Source: Planctomycetota bacterium (GTDB lineage: Bacteria; Planctomycetota; UBA1135). Taken from it: 64,000 bases of DNA. A program made the translations under genes and the position numbers. Below are positions 1 through 8,028 of the stretch, in pieces. The stretch covers positions 106,631 to 170,630 of the forward strand of contig PAHY01000063.1 of assembly GCA_002705055.1 (NCBI GenBank), written 5' to 3'. Within the stretch, counting starts at the first letter, position 1; each line of letters opens with the position of its first letter. The notes under the pieces were generated by a model. The model did not search any database. It had not been told where the DNA came from and worked only from the letters and a program-made list of their open reading frames with translations.

Positions 1-191
1 TTGGTGTTGGAAGCCAGCACCCGCGGGGTGTCGCCGTCCCAGTCAAACAGGACTTCGCCATCCAGCGTCTCGACGCGCACCGAGACATCGATGTCCTGTT
101 CGCGGTCGATCGCGCGCACCTGCGCGGCCTGCGCGACCAGGCCGACCTGAAGCAGGACGGTCGCCAGCAGCATCGCCACCAGCCTGAGCAT
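1..191 (-). CDS. D-alanyl-D-alanine carboxypeptidase-like protein, S13 family (N-terminus only)
   Basis: Only the first 63 residues are present; the gene continues beyond the left edge. They start with a hydrophobic export signal (MLRLVAMLLATVLLQVGL), followed by a short strand region and a segment ending in DTPRVLASNT plus the first two bases (AA) of the next codon. In penicillin-binding proteins of the S13/DacB type the catalytic SxxK motif sits in just this context (PASNTK), so the next residue is probably the catalytic lysine. The product would trim peptidoglycan stem peptides in the periplasm. The ATG shares an ATGA with the stop of the M28 peptidase upstream, so it is the third gene of the galE operon. 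The assignment rests on one motif; other serine hydrolases of the beta-lactamase fold remain possible. Confidence 0.55.
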   Translation of the reverse strand, partial: MLRLVAMLLATVLLQVGLVAQAAQVRAIDREQDIDVSVRVETLDGEVLFDWDGDTPRVLASNT

Positions 192-1753
192 CACGGGCGC
201 TGCCCCTCGCCGGCATAGGCCCAGGCGGTCGCCAGCACCTGGCGCGCCACCCACATCACTTTGTCCGCGTGAATCCCAGCGGGGACGTCGCCCGGCTTGT
301 GATAGACCGGGTTGCTATCGATGTCGCCTTCGAAGAAGAAGATCACCGGCACGCCCTTCTGGAAGAAGGAGTAGTGATCGCTGCGCGCGAACAGCTCGCG
401 GCCGCCTTCGAAATCGAGCTTGAGCTCTTGATCGATGTTCTTGGCGATGCGCTTCGAGAGCTTCTCCAGATCGGGTGCATCCCAGAGTCCGCCCAGGTTC
501 ATGCTCTTCGGATCCGTACGCGCGATCTGATCCATATTGAGCATGATCAGGGTCTGCTCGTGGGCGACCAGCGGCTTCTCGCAGTAGGCTCGTGAACCAA
601 GCAGGCCGTTTTCCTCGCCGGTGAACCACAGCAGCAGGATGTCCTCACGCGGCTTGGTTTCGGAGAGGGCCTGCGCGATCTCGAGCAGCGCGGCGCTGCC
701 GCTCGCGTTGTCGTCTGCCCCCGGGTGGACGCGCATCTTGCCGCCGTCCGCCCAGTCGTTGAGCCCGACGTGATCCAGGTGGGCCCCGATCACGACCGCC
801 TCGCCGTCGCCGTCGGTGCCGCGCACCCAGGCCGCGAGGTTGTAGCTGGGGATCACGCCTTCCTCGACGCTGGGGCGGAGAGCGATCTCAAGCCCACGCG
901 CGGCCTTGAGCTGCTTTGGCCGCTTGCGCTTGAGGATGGACTCGTAGTAGTCGTCGAGATCCTCCTCGAAGATCTCGCTGGCCGCCTTGCGCGAGAGCGA
1001 CATCACCGGGATATCCGGAATATTGGCGATCCGACGCAGCGCACGCACCGGCGTGCCCGGATAGAGCGGCTGCGGCACCAGATTCGGAACCGGCCCGACC
1101 TCGTCCGGGAACATGCCCGGATCCGGGACCACCACCAGCGCGATGCCACCGGCGTTGGCGACTTCGCGTGCTTTGCGCCCGATCTCGGAGTGCTCGGTGG
1201 CCTCGAGCCCGGCGAAGCGCTTGTCCTTGGGGTTGTCGGCGTAAGGCTCGCGGGTGAAGGCGAAGACGATCTTGCCCTTCACCTTCGAGAGGTCCTGCCA
1301 CTTCTCCTTGCGGCCGTCGATGGCGAAGCCGACGAAGACCGGCTCTCCTTGGACTCGCTCCACCCCGCCGCCCGGCACCGGCACGAAGTCGAGCCCGAGC
1401 CGCAGCTGCTTGATGTCGTCCTTCTTCCGATGAATCTCGACGAAGGCCTCGGGGCTGGGCACCACGCAGCGCAGGCCGACCGGCAGCCGATAGCCGCCTT
1501 CCTCGCCCGCGGGTTCGAGGCCCCAGTCCTTCAGATGCTGCTCGACGTACTCGGCCGCCTTGTCAAAGCCCGGCGTGAGAGTGGCGCGGCCGCGCGTCTC
1601 CGGGCCGGCCAGGAAGTCGACGTGCGCCTGCAGTTCTTCGGCGGTGACCGATGCGACGATCTGAGTACGCACGGCCTCGGGATCTGCCGGCGCGACCGTC
1701 TCTTGGGGAGCCGGCGCAGCAGCGAGCAGGATCAGCGAAAACAGAGTGATCAT
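191..1753 (-). CDS. Exported M28 family zinc aminopeptidase with PA domain
   Basis: A 520-residue protein with a signal peptide (MITLFSLILLAAAPAPQ). A protease-associated (PA) insert with KGKIVFAF lies around residues 160-220. The M28 catalytic domain follows: GAHLDHVG (about 325), HPGADDNASG (about 345), GEENGLLGS (about 380), NMDQIART and a late YHKPGD supply the two-zinc ligands and catalytic Glu expected of family M28 (aminopeptidase Y/YwaD type). It probably removes N-terminal residues from peptides outside the cytoplasm. The start overlaps the galE stop as ATGA, so the two are translationally coupled. All metal-binding motifs look intact; the substrate cannot be read from the sequence. 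Confidence 0.9.
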   Translation of the reverse strand: MITLFSLILLAAAPAPQETVAPADPEAVRTQIVASVTAEELQAHVDFLAGPETRGRATLTPGFDKAAEYVEQHLKDWGLEPAGEEGGYRLPVGLRCVVPSPEAFVEIHRKKDDIKQLRLGLDFVPVPGGGVERVQGEPVFVGFAIDGRKEKWQDLSKVKGKIVFAFTREPYADNPKDKRFAGLEATEHSEIGRKAREVANAGGIALVVVPDPGMFPDEVGPVPNLVPQPLYPGTPVRALRRIANIPDIPVMSLSRKAASEIFEEDLDDYYESILKRKRPKQLKAARGLEIALRPSVEEGVIPSYNLAAWVRGTDGDGEAVVIGAHLDHVGLNDWADGGKMRVHPGADDNASGSAALLEIAQALSETKPREDILLLWFTGEENGLLGSRAYCEKPLVAHEQTLIMLNMDQIARTDPKSMNLGGLWDAPDLEKLSKRIAKNIDQELKLDFEGGRELFARSDHYSFFQKGVPVIFFFEGDIDSNPVYHKPGDVPAGIHADKVMWVARQVLATAWAYAGEGQRP

Positions 1754-2724
1754 GAGACGTAGCCCTGGGGGTGCGACTGATGCCAGCGCGCGGCGCTGGC
1801 GACCACGGCGCGGGCGTCCTCGAACTGCGGCTCCCAGCCGAGCTCCTCGCGCGCTTTGGCGCTGTCCGCGATCAGCCGCGCCGGATCGCCGGCACGGCGC
1901 GGCCCTTCGTCGTGAGGGACCGGAGCGCCGACCGCCTGCTCGACCGCGTCGATGATCTCGCGGACCGAGAAACCGTTGCCGGTGCCCAGGTTCCAGGCAT
2001 CGGAGGCGCCGCCCTCGATCAGCCGCTGCAGCGCCAGGAAGTGCGCCTGCGCCAGGTCGTCGACGTGGATGTAATCACGAATGCAGGTGCCGTCCGGGGT
2101 CGGCCAGTCGGTGCCGAACACGGTCAGACGGCGACCGCTGCCCTTCGCCGCCTCGATGGCGAGCGGGATCAGGTGAGTCTCGGGATCGTGCGCTTCCCCG
2201 AAGTTGCCGCACTCGCTGGCACCCGCCGCGTTGAAGTAACGCAGCAGCGCGCACTTGCCCAGGCCGGCGGCGTCGCGGTCGCGCAGCAGGCGTTCGGCCG
2301 CCAGCTTGGTCGCGCCGTAGGGATTGACCGGAGCCTGCGGGTGGTCTTCGCGCAGGCGCTCGGTCTGCGGCTCGCCATAGGTCGCGCAGGTGGAGCTGAA
2401 GACGAAGGGCGTGGTGCCCAGCGCTTCGGCGAGATGAATGACCGGCACGACGTTGGCCCGCCAGTAGCGAATGGGCTGCTCCACCGACTCGCCGACGTAG
2501 CAGCGCGCAGCGAAATGGATGACGCCGTCAAAACTCCGTCCCTTCGCCCAGCCATGCAGGGCCTCGCGATCGAGCAGGTCGAGAACTTCGAGCGGGCCGT
2601 CCCAGGCGGCCTGATGGCCCTCGGACAGATCGTCGATCACTTGGACCTCGACCCCGCGCGCGCGCAGCCAGCGCGCGGTCGCGGACCCGATGTATCCACA
2701 GCCTCCGGTGACGAGCACCTTCAT
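1750..2724 (-). CDS. galE: UDP-glucose 4-epimerase
   Basis: A 324-residue extended short-chain dehydrogenase. The NAD-binding glycine motif TGGCGYIGS is at residues 6-14, the catalytic Ser/Thr lies in FSSTCATYG (109-117) and the YxxxK pair is Y136/K140 in NPYGATK. Further GalE signatures are ALLRYFNAAGA, GTCIRDYIHVDDLA and NLGTGNG. It interconverts UDP-glucose and UDP-galactose for envelope polysaccharide or the Leloir pathway in the cytoplasm. It is the first gene of a minus-strand operon with the M28 and S13-like peptidases. A CAGAAT hexamer lies 9 bases before the ATG, next to the stop of the gene upstream, and no Shine-Dalgarno is seen. Length is close to the usual 330-340. Confidence 0.93.
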   Translation of the reverse strand: MKVLVTGGCGYIGSATARWLRARGVEVQVIDDLSEGHQAAWDGPLEVLDLLDREALHGWAKGRSFDGVIHFAARCYVGESVEQPIRYWRANVVPVIHLAEALGTTPFVFSSTCATYGEPQTERLREDHPQAPVNPYGATKLAAERLLRDRDAAGLGKCALLRYFNAAGASECGNFGEAHDPETHLIPLAIEAAKGSGRRLTVFGTDWPTPDGTCIRDYIHVDDLAQAHFLALQRLIEGGASDAWNLGTGNGFSVREIIDAVEQAVGAPVPHDEGPRRAGDPARLIADSAKAREELGWEPQFEDARAVVASAARWHQSHPQGYVS

Positions 2725-2744
2725 GGTGCCCGCATTCTGTCAGG

Positions 2745-3785
2745 TTAGGAATCCCGTTGCCACCATTCCCGCCAGGCCTGCGCGATCTCCGCGCGGTCTT
2801 CGGGGCCGGCGTCGAGCGGGAGCTCTTCGACGTGATCGGTGAGCCGTTCCAGCAGCTGGCACTGCAGGCGGAACAGGGCGCGGTCCTCGGGGTCGAGCCG
2901 CCGGACCAGCGCGCCGGCATCCTGGCGATCGGCCCCCACGGCGAAGGCCTCGGTGGCCGCCAGCCGCACCTCGCGCGCCGGGTGATCCAATGCCTGTTCC
3001 AGCGAGGAGCGCACCAAAGGATCTTCCGAACGGGCGAGCGTCTCGAGCGCCAGCAGCGGAATGGCCGGATCCGGGTCGGACAGGGTGTCGGCGAGCGCAT
3101 ACTGCGCTTCCACGCTGCCTTCGCCGATCAGATAGTCCACCGCAAGCAGGCGCAGCGCGGGATCCGGATGGGACAGCGCGACCTCGGCCGCGTCGGCAAC
3201 GTGACGAAACTCGCCCGCCTGGAAGGCGCGCATCCGATCCAGCGCGCGCCGCTCGCTGTCGCGCAGCGACAGGCCGTGCAGCGCGCGGTCCAGCGCATCG
3301 ACGGCTCGGGTGGTGTCGCCCCCCAGCTCGGCCATGCGGGCCACCCGTTCCCAGTAGCTGCGCGCGCGCTCGGGCTGGTCCGCCGCTTCGGCGAGCGCCT
3401 GGTAGCGGTCGGCGGCGGCGAGGAAGGCGCCCTCGGCGGTTTCCAGCTCGGCGAGCAGGACTTGAGCCCCTTCGGCGGCGCGCGGATCCGCCCCCAACGC
3501 GAGCGCCTCCCGACGCGCGGCGCCGGGATAGCCCGCTTGGCGCAGGGCGGAGGCCACAGCGAGGCGACGCAGCCCGTCCCGCGGATCGAGGGCTGCCATC
3601 CGCTGGCGTACGGCCACGGCGCGCTCCCAATCCTGGATCTGCACCGCTTCCTCCCAGGCCAAGCGCAGCGCCGCTTCGTCCAGCCCGGGCGGGAGCGTGC
3701 CCGGCTCGTGCTGAACCGGCGCCCCACTGCAGGCCAGCGGCGTGGCAGCGAGAGCGAGGAGCAGACCAGACGAGAGGAGGCGCAT
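2745..3785 (-). CDS. Lipoprotein with TPR-like and HEAT-like repeats
   Basis: A 346-residue protein starting with a lipoprotein signal (MRLLSSGLLLALAATPLAC), lipobox Cys at 19. The N-terminal half (about 30-190) is Ala-rich helical with TPR character; the C-terminal half (about 190-330) has HEAT-like units such as HPDPALRLLAVDYL, DPDPAIPLLALETLA and HPAREVRLAATEAFA. This suggests a scaffold anchored in an envelope membrane; no catalytic motif is visible. The reading frame is open further upstream, but the lipoprotein signal fixes this start; a TAGGAT hexamer lies 10 bases before it. The gene diverges from the next small membrane protein, with only 39 bases between start codons. Confidence 0.75.
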   Translation of the reverse strand: MRLLSSGLLLALAATPLACSGAPVQHEPGTLPPGLDEAALRLAWEEAVQIQDWERAVAVRQRMAALDPRDGLRRLAVASALRQAGYPGAARREALALGADPRAAEGAQVLLAELETAEGAFLAAADRYQALAEAADQPERARSYWERVARMAELGGDTTRAVDALDRALHGLSLRDSERRALDRMRAFQAGEFRHVADAAEVALSHPDPALRLLAVDYLIGEGSVEAQYALADTLSDPDPAIPLLALETLARSEDPLVRSSLEQALDHPAREVRLAATEAFAVGADRQDAGALVRRLDPEDRALFRLQCQLLERLTDHVEELPLDAGPEDRAEIAQAWREWWQRDS

Positions 3786-3824
3786 GCGCAGCCGTATCCT
3801 AGTCGGCCAGCTCCTGCGCGTTGC

Positions 3825-4373
3825 ATGAAGAAGCCCTACGCCATCGGATGCGGCCTCGCGCTGCTCGTCCTCATCGGCGCGATCATTGGCCTGATCGTGT
3901 ACCTCAACCGGGCCTTCCAGACGGAACCGGAGGAAGTCCGTGCGACGGCTGCGGAGATTCTGGCGATCGAGGCACCCGCAGACCTGGAGCCCCGGCTCGC
4001 GCTCAAGCTGCTCGGCGCGAAGGTTGCGATTTTCCAGGGCGCCGACGAGCGCAACTCGCTGGTGATGGCCGCGATCCCCCAGGACGCGATCGAGGACTCG
4101 GCGGCCGAATGGAACGCCCAGACCCAGATCGAGTGGGCGAAGTTCGACGCCAACGCCGAGATCGAGGAGTCTCAGCTGGAGCTGCTGTTTGCTGGACAGC
4201 CGATCCAGGTCGAGCTCGCGGTGGTACAGACCCAAACCGCGACCTACCGCAGCTTCCTCGCGACCATTCCGCGGAGCGACGGCGAGATCAAGCTGTTCCG
4301 GGTGGGCGAAGCGCAGACGGTCACCGTCGAGCACTTCCAGGACCTGCTCGACCAGGCATCGGCCGGACTCTAG
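3825..4373 (+). CDS. Small membrane-anchored protein of unknown function
   Basis: A 182-residue protein with one N-terminal transmembrane helix (KKPYAIGCGLALLVLIGAI onward, residues 2-25), then about 155 residues that look soluble and rich in Glu, Ala and Gln. I do not recognise the family. It resembles small planctomycete-type anchored proteins of the form MKK-TM-domain, but there is no signature motif. The gene ends tail to tail with aroA: the four bases CTAG serve as both stop codons. No clear ribosome binding site precedes the ATG. Confidence 0.65.
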   Translation: MKKPYAIGCGLALLVLIGAIIGLIVYLNRAFQTEPEEVRATAAEILAIEAPADLEPRLALKLLGAKVAIFQGADERNSLVMAAIPQDAIEDSAAEWNAQTQIEWAKFDANAEIEESQLELLFAGQPIQVELAVVQTQTATYRSFLATIPRSDGEIKLFRVGEAQTVTVEHFQDLLDQASAGL

Positions 4374-5653
4374 TCCGGCTGCGGGGCGCGCGGTCGCAGC
4401 TTGTCGATCTCGGTCCAGAAACCGGGGAAGGACTTCGCCACGCAGGCCGGGTCGCTGATCTGCAGCGAGGGCGCGAGCAGCTGCAGCACGCCCGCCGCCA
4501 TCGCCATGCGGTGATCCTGATCCGGGTCAAAGGGTGGCGCGGCCGCAGCGCACTCGGGGCGGATGCCGCCTCCCTGGACATGCAGCCGATCGCCTTCCAG
4601 GCGCGCGGCGCTTCCGGCCAGCTCCGCGAGACGCTGCACGCCGTGCACACGATCGGATTCCTTGGCCCGCAGGCGTTCGACCCCGTGCATGATCAACCCC
4701 TGCGGCAGGAAAGCACCGAGCACAGCGAGGGCCGGACCGGCATCGGGCGCAGGATCGAGGTGGAGCTCAAGCGGCGCGCTGGGCAGAAAGCCCGTCGCCA
4801 TCCAGCGCTGGCCGACCCGTTCCAGCAGCCCCGCTTCCAGCAGGCACTGCAGCAGACCGGCTTCGGGGTGCAGGCCGGACCAGTCGGGGCTCAATTCGGC
4901 CTCGGTCTGAAGGGCCACCAAAGCGACCAGGAAGAAAGTGGCACCAGAAGGATCACCAGGCACCTGAAACACCCGCGCCTGCGGGGCGCAGCTGGGCAGG
5001 TGCAGGGTGCTGCCGGAGGCGTGCGGGTGTTCCGACCAGGCTGCATCGCCGCCGAAGGCCCGCAGAGCTTCCAAGGTGAGCTCGAAGTATCCGCGCGAGG
5101 GCAGCTCCGCCGGCAGCTCCAGCTCGACTCCCCCGCTCCAGGCCGCCGCCATCGCGAGGCCGGACCAGTACTGGCTGCTGCCGCCGCGAGGCGCGGGCCA
5201 CGTGCCGGCGGGCAGGCCCGAGGCCGTGATCCGGAAGCCGGGGCGGCCGGCGTGTTCGACTTCCTCGATGCCTGCCCCCAGCTCGCGCAGGGTGTCGAGC
5301 AGCGGGCCGTGCGGGCGGGAGATCAGTCGCGGGGTTCCGGTGATCACGAAGGAACCCTGCCCCGCAGCGCACAGCGGAAGCAGAAAGCGCAGCGAGGAAC
5401 CTGCCTCGCCGACGTCCAGCGCCCGCTCGCCCTGCGGCGCGCCGCCGATGCCGCGGACCCGCAGACTGCCGTCCGGCTGCGGCAGAAAGTCCGCCCCCAG
5501 CGCGGCGAGACAGCTCTGCAGATGGACCGAATCCTCGCAGTCGCTGACCCCGCGCAGCACGCTCTCGCCGTCGGCGACCGCAGCCAGCAGCAGCGCCCGC
5601 TGCGAGAGCGACTTGCAGCCCGGCAGCACGATGCGTGGGGATTCCTCCGCCAT
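4370..5653 (-). CDS. aroA: 3-phosphoshikimate 1-carboxyvinyltransferase (EPSP synthase)
   Basis: A 427-residue protein with the EPSP synthase plan. The N-terminal phosphate-binding Lys is in PGCKSLSQRALLLA (K14), the central motif is DVGEAGSSLRFLLPL (equivalent to GNAGTAMR), and RAKESDRVHG and DHRMAMAAGVL are present near the end. It joins shikimate-3-phosphate and phosphoenolpyruvate in the chorismate pathway (cytoplasm). The central motif is divergent (GEAGSSLR), which may matter for class assignment. Its promoter is back to back with that of purC: TAAGAT ends exactly 6 bases before the ATG and no Shine-Dalgarno is present, so the mRNA is probably leaderless. Confidence 0.93.
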   Translation of the reverse strand: MAEESPRIVLPGCKSLSQRALLLAAVADGESVLRGVSDCEDSVHLQSCLAALGADFLPQPDGSLRVRGIGGAPQGERALDVGEAGSSLRFLLPLCAAGQGSFVITGTPRLISRPHGPLLDTLRELGAGIEEVEHAGRPGFRITASGLPAGTWPAPRGGSSQYWSGLAMAAAWSGGVELELPAELPSRGYFELTLEALRAFGGDAAWSEHPHASGSTLHLPSCAPQARVFQVPGDPSGATFFLVALVALQTEAELSPDWSGLHPEAGLLQCLLEAGLLERVGQRWMATGFLPSAPLELHLDPAPDAGPALAVLGAFLPQGLIMHGVERLRAKESDRVHGVQRLAELAGSAARLEGDRLHVQGGGIRPECAAAAPPFDPDQDHRMAMAAGVLQLLAPSLQISDPACVAKSFPGFWTEIDKLRPRAPQPD

Positions 5654-5659
5654 CCCCGG

Positions 5660-5692
5660 ATCTTAGGACTGCGATGCGTCGAGCAGTAGAAT
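5660..5692. promoter_or_regulatory. Divergent aroA/purC promoter region
   Basis: TAAGAT (minus strand, 5665-5660) ends 6 bases before the aroA ATG; TAGAAT (plus strand, 5687-5692) ends 6 bases before the purC GTG. No Shine-Dalgarno is seen for either gene. Confidence 0.55.
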
Positions 5693-5698
5693 CCGAGC

Positions 5699-6637
5699 GT
5701 GAGCACGACTCCCTCTGTCGACCCGCAGGCGGGCTACCGCGGCGGCCTGGAAATCCCTGGCTGGGAGCTCTTCTACCGCGGCAAGGTGCGCGATCTTTAT
5801 CGCCACCCTGCACACCCCGACCATCTGCTGATGGTCGCGACGGATCGGCTCTCCGCCTTTGATGTGATCATGCGCGAGACGGTGCCGGATCGCGGCCGCG
5901 TCCTGACCCACATCACCGAGTACTGGCTGCAGCAGGTCGAAGGCACCATCCCCGCCGCGCGCGTCACGACCGACCCCGCGCAGGTTCCGGATCTGCCGGC
6001 GGAGTTCTTCGACGCGCTTCAGGGGCGCACGACCTGGACCCGCAAGGCCGAGCGAGTCGATGTCGAGATCGTGCTGCGCGCCTACCTCGCCGGCTCGGGC
6101 TGGCGCGAGTACGAAGCCACCGGGCGCATGTGGGACCACGCGCTGCCCGCCGGTTTGCGCAAGTCCTCCAAGCTGCCGGCCATCCTGCACACGCCGACCA
6201 CTAAGGATGAGAAGGACCTGCCGCTGAGCTGGGAGCAGGCCGTCGAGCTGATCGGCAACGCGGACGAAGCGGAGACGATCCATCGCGTCGGCATCGAGCT
6301 GTTTGAACAGGCGGCGGCGCGCGCGGAAGCGGCCGGCGTCATTCTGGCCGACACCAAGTTTGAGTTTGGGCGTCTGGACGGCCAGCTCGTGCTGATCGAT
6401 GAGGTCTTCACTCCCGACTGCTCGCGCTACTGGCCGGCCGACGAAGTCGTCGAGGGCGAAGAGCCGCCCAGCTACGACAAGGAGATCGTCCGGGCCTATC
6501 TGCGCAGCCTCGAAGACTGGAATCGCACCCCGCCGCCGCCGACGATCCCGGCCGAGGTGATCCAGCGGACGCGCGCGCGCTACTTCGAGATCTGTCGCAT
6601 CCTGACCGGCTCGCTGCCTGCGGGAGTGAAGGACTGA
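5699..6637 (+). CDS. purC: Phosphoribosylaminoimidazole-succinocarboxamide synthase (SAICAR synthetase)
   Basis: A 312-residue PurC of the longer, yeast-like length. Signatures include YRGKVRDLY, MVATDRLSAFD near the N-terminus, VEIVLRAYLAGSGWREY and LADTKFEFG, then LIDEVFTPDCSRYW. It attaches aspartate to CAIR in purine synthesis. The start is GTG with TAGAAT exactly 6 bases upstream, a leaderless arrangement. It is divergent from aroA with 45 bases between start codons. Its stop overlaps the probable CTG start of the acyltransferase gene as CTGA, so the two are likely cotranscribed. Confidence 0.95.
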   Translation: MSTTPSVDPQAGYRGGLEIPGWELFYRGKVRDLYRHPAHPDHLLMVATDRLSAFDVIMRETVPDRGRVLTHITEYWLQQVEGTIPAARVTTDPAQVPDLPAEFFDALQGRTTWTRKAERVDVEIVLRAYLAGSGWREYEATGRMWDHALPAGLRKSSKLPAILHTPTTKDEKDLPLSWEQAVELIGNADEAETIHRVGIELFEQAAARAEAAGVILADTKFEFGRLDGQLVLIDEVFTPDCSRYWPADEVVEGEEPPSYDKEIVRAYLRSLEDWNRTPPPPTIPAEVIQRTRARYFEICRILTGSLPAGVKD

Positions 6638-7968
6638 AGCCCGGACCGATCAATCGTCTGTTCGCGCGGATCTGTCACCTCTACTACCGACAGGTTCGCC
6701 TCGGGGGCAGCGCGCCGGCGGAAGGCCCGCTGATCGTGGTGGCCAATCACCCCAACAGCCTGATTGATCCGGTGCTGGTCGGCTCGGTGGTCGAGCGAAG
6801 GCTGCTGTTCCTGGCCAAGGAACCGATCTTCCGCGTGCCGATCGTCGGCCGGCTCGCGCGTTGGGCTGGGGCGATTCCGATCTACCGCCGGGTCGATGGC
6901 GCCGACATGGCGCAGAATGACGCGACCTTCGCCGCGGTCTACGAAGCCCTCGAACGCGGCGAAGCCATCTGCCTGTTCCCCGAGGGCATCTCGCACGACG
7001 AACCCGAGATCCAGCCGCTGAAGACCGGCGCAGCGCGCATGGCGCTGGGCGCCGAAGCGCAGCAGGACTGGCTGCTTGGGGTGCGCATCCTTCCCGTCGG
7101 CCTGACCTATCGCAGCAAGGCGCGCTTTCAGAGCAGCGTCGCCATCGAGATCGGCGAGCCCCTGCGGGCTGCGGCCTGGCGCGAGTCCTTCCGGGCCGAC
7201 CCGACGGAAGCCGCGCGCGATCTGACCGAGGCCATCCGCGCGGGCATGGAGCGAGTGACCTTGAACCTCGAGAACTGGCAGGACCTGCCCCTTCTGCGCC
7301 TCGCCGCGCAGCTCCTTCCGGCGGGGAGCGGCCACGAGGTGCAGCGCCTGCGCTCCTTCGCCGAGATCGGTCGGCGCGTGGAGGCCCAGGACCCGCGCGC
7401 CCTGGCGCGCCTGCGCGAACGGCTGGCCACCTTCGCCGCGCGGCTCGACGCGGGAGGGCTCGATGTCCGCCACCTGGAAGCCGGCTATTCCCCGCGCGCC
7501 GTCCTGCTGTTTCTGTTCACCAATCTGCTCGCGACGCTCATCGGGTTGCCCTTGGCGCTGCTGGGCAGCCTCGCTTATCTGCTGCCATGGGCGCTGGTGC
7601 ACGGCACGGTGCGGCTGCGCGGAACCAGCACCGACCTCACCTCGACGGTCAAGATCCTGGCCTCCTTCGTCTACTTCCCTGCCTTCCACCTGCTCTGGAC
7701 CGTGCTCAGCTGGCAGACCTGGGGCGCGGCCTGGGGAAGCCTGGTGCTGTTCGGCCTTCCGATCGCCGGGATCTATGCCCGCCATTTCCTGCGCCGCCGA
7801 CGCAAAGCCTGGCGCGAAGCACGGGTCTTTCTGAGCTTCCCGTTCCAGCTCCGCCGGCTGCGCCTGCTGACCCGCGAAGCACAAGGCCTGCGCACCGAGT
7901 TGCTGGCCCTGGCCGAGCGGATTCCCGCTTCTCCACGGGAAAATCCCGGTCTCGACACCGAGAATTGA
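6634..7968 (+). CDS. Lysophospholipid (1-acylglycerol-3-phosphate type) acyltransferase, membrane-bound
   Basis: A member of the PlsC/LPLAT family. The catalytic HxxxxD motif is in ANHPNSLID, with FLAKEPIFRVP and CLFPEGISHDEPEIQPLKTG as later acyltransferase blocks. Two hydrophobic regions near the C-terminus (about residues 290-320 and 340-385) should anchor it in the membrane. It likely acylates a lysophospholipid or glycerophosphate derivative. The first standard in-frame start codon (GTG at 6736) lies only three residues before the HxxxxD motif and would delete a conserved N-terminal helix. Clean coding sequence (KPGPINRLFARICHLYYRQV) extends back to a CTG that overlaps the purC stop as CTGA, so I prefer 6634. 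Confidence 0.82.
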   Translation: MKPGPINRLFARICHLYYRQVRLGGSAPAEGPLIVVANHPNSLIDPVLVGSVVERRLLFLAKEPIFRVPIVGRLARWAGAIPIYRRVDGADMAQNDATFAAVYEALERGEAICLFPEGISHDEPEIQPLKTGAARMALGAEAQQDWLLGVRILPVGLTYRSKARFQSSVAIEIGEPLRAAAWRESFRADPTEAARDLTEAIRAGMERVTLNLENWQDLPLLRLAAQLLPAGSGHEVQRLRSFAEIGRRVEAQDPRALARLRERLATFAARLDAGGLDVRHLEAGYSPRAVLLFLFTNLLATLIGLPLALLGSLAYLLPWALVHGTVRLRGTSTDLTSTVKILASFVYFPAFHLLWTVLSWQTWGAAWGSLVLFGLPIAGIYARHFLRRRRKAWREARVFLSFPFQLRRLRLLTREAQGLRTELLALAERIPASPRENPGLDTEN

Positions 7969-8028
7969 GGCATCCTAGAGGGTAGATCGGGCTCGTCCTC
8001 CCCGGGCGCAGCCTGCGCATCCCCTCTT

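Noticed and set aside
1771..2748. A long open frame antisense to galE, and similar ones antisense to mnmG, the RND pump and thiC
   Set aside because: High GC makes long antisense frames common; these lack family motifs, signal peptides and start signals, while the opposite strand encodes recognised proteins.
3786..4334. Extension of the HEAT/TPR lipoprotein upstream through the next gene
   Set aside because: The lipobox signal at 3785 fixes the start and the extension would lie antisense to a plausible membrane protein.
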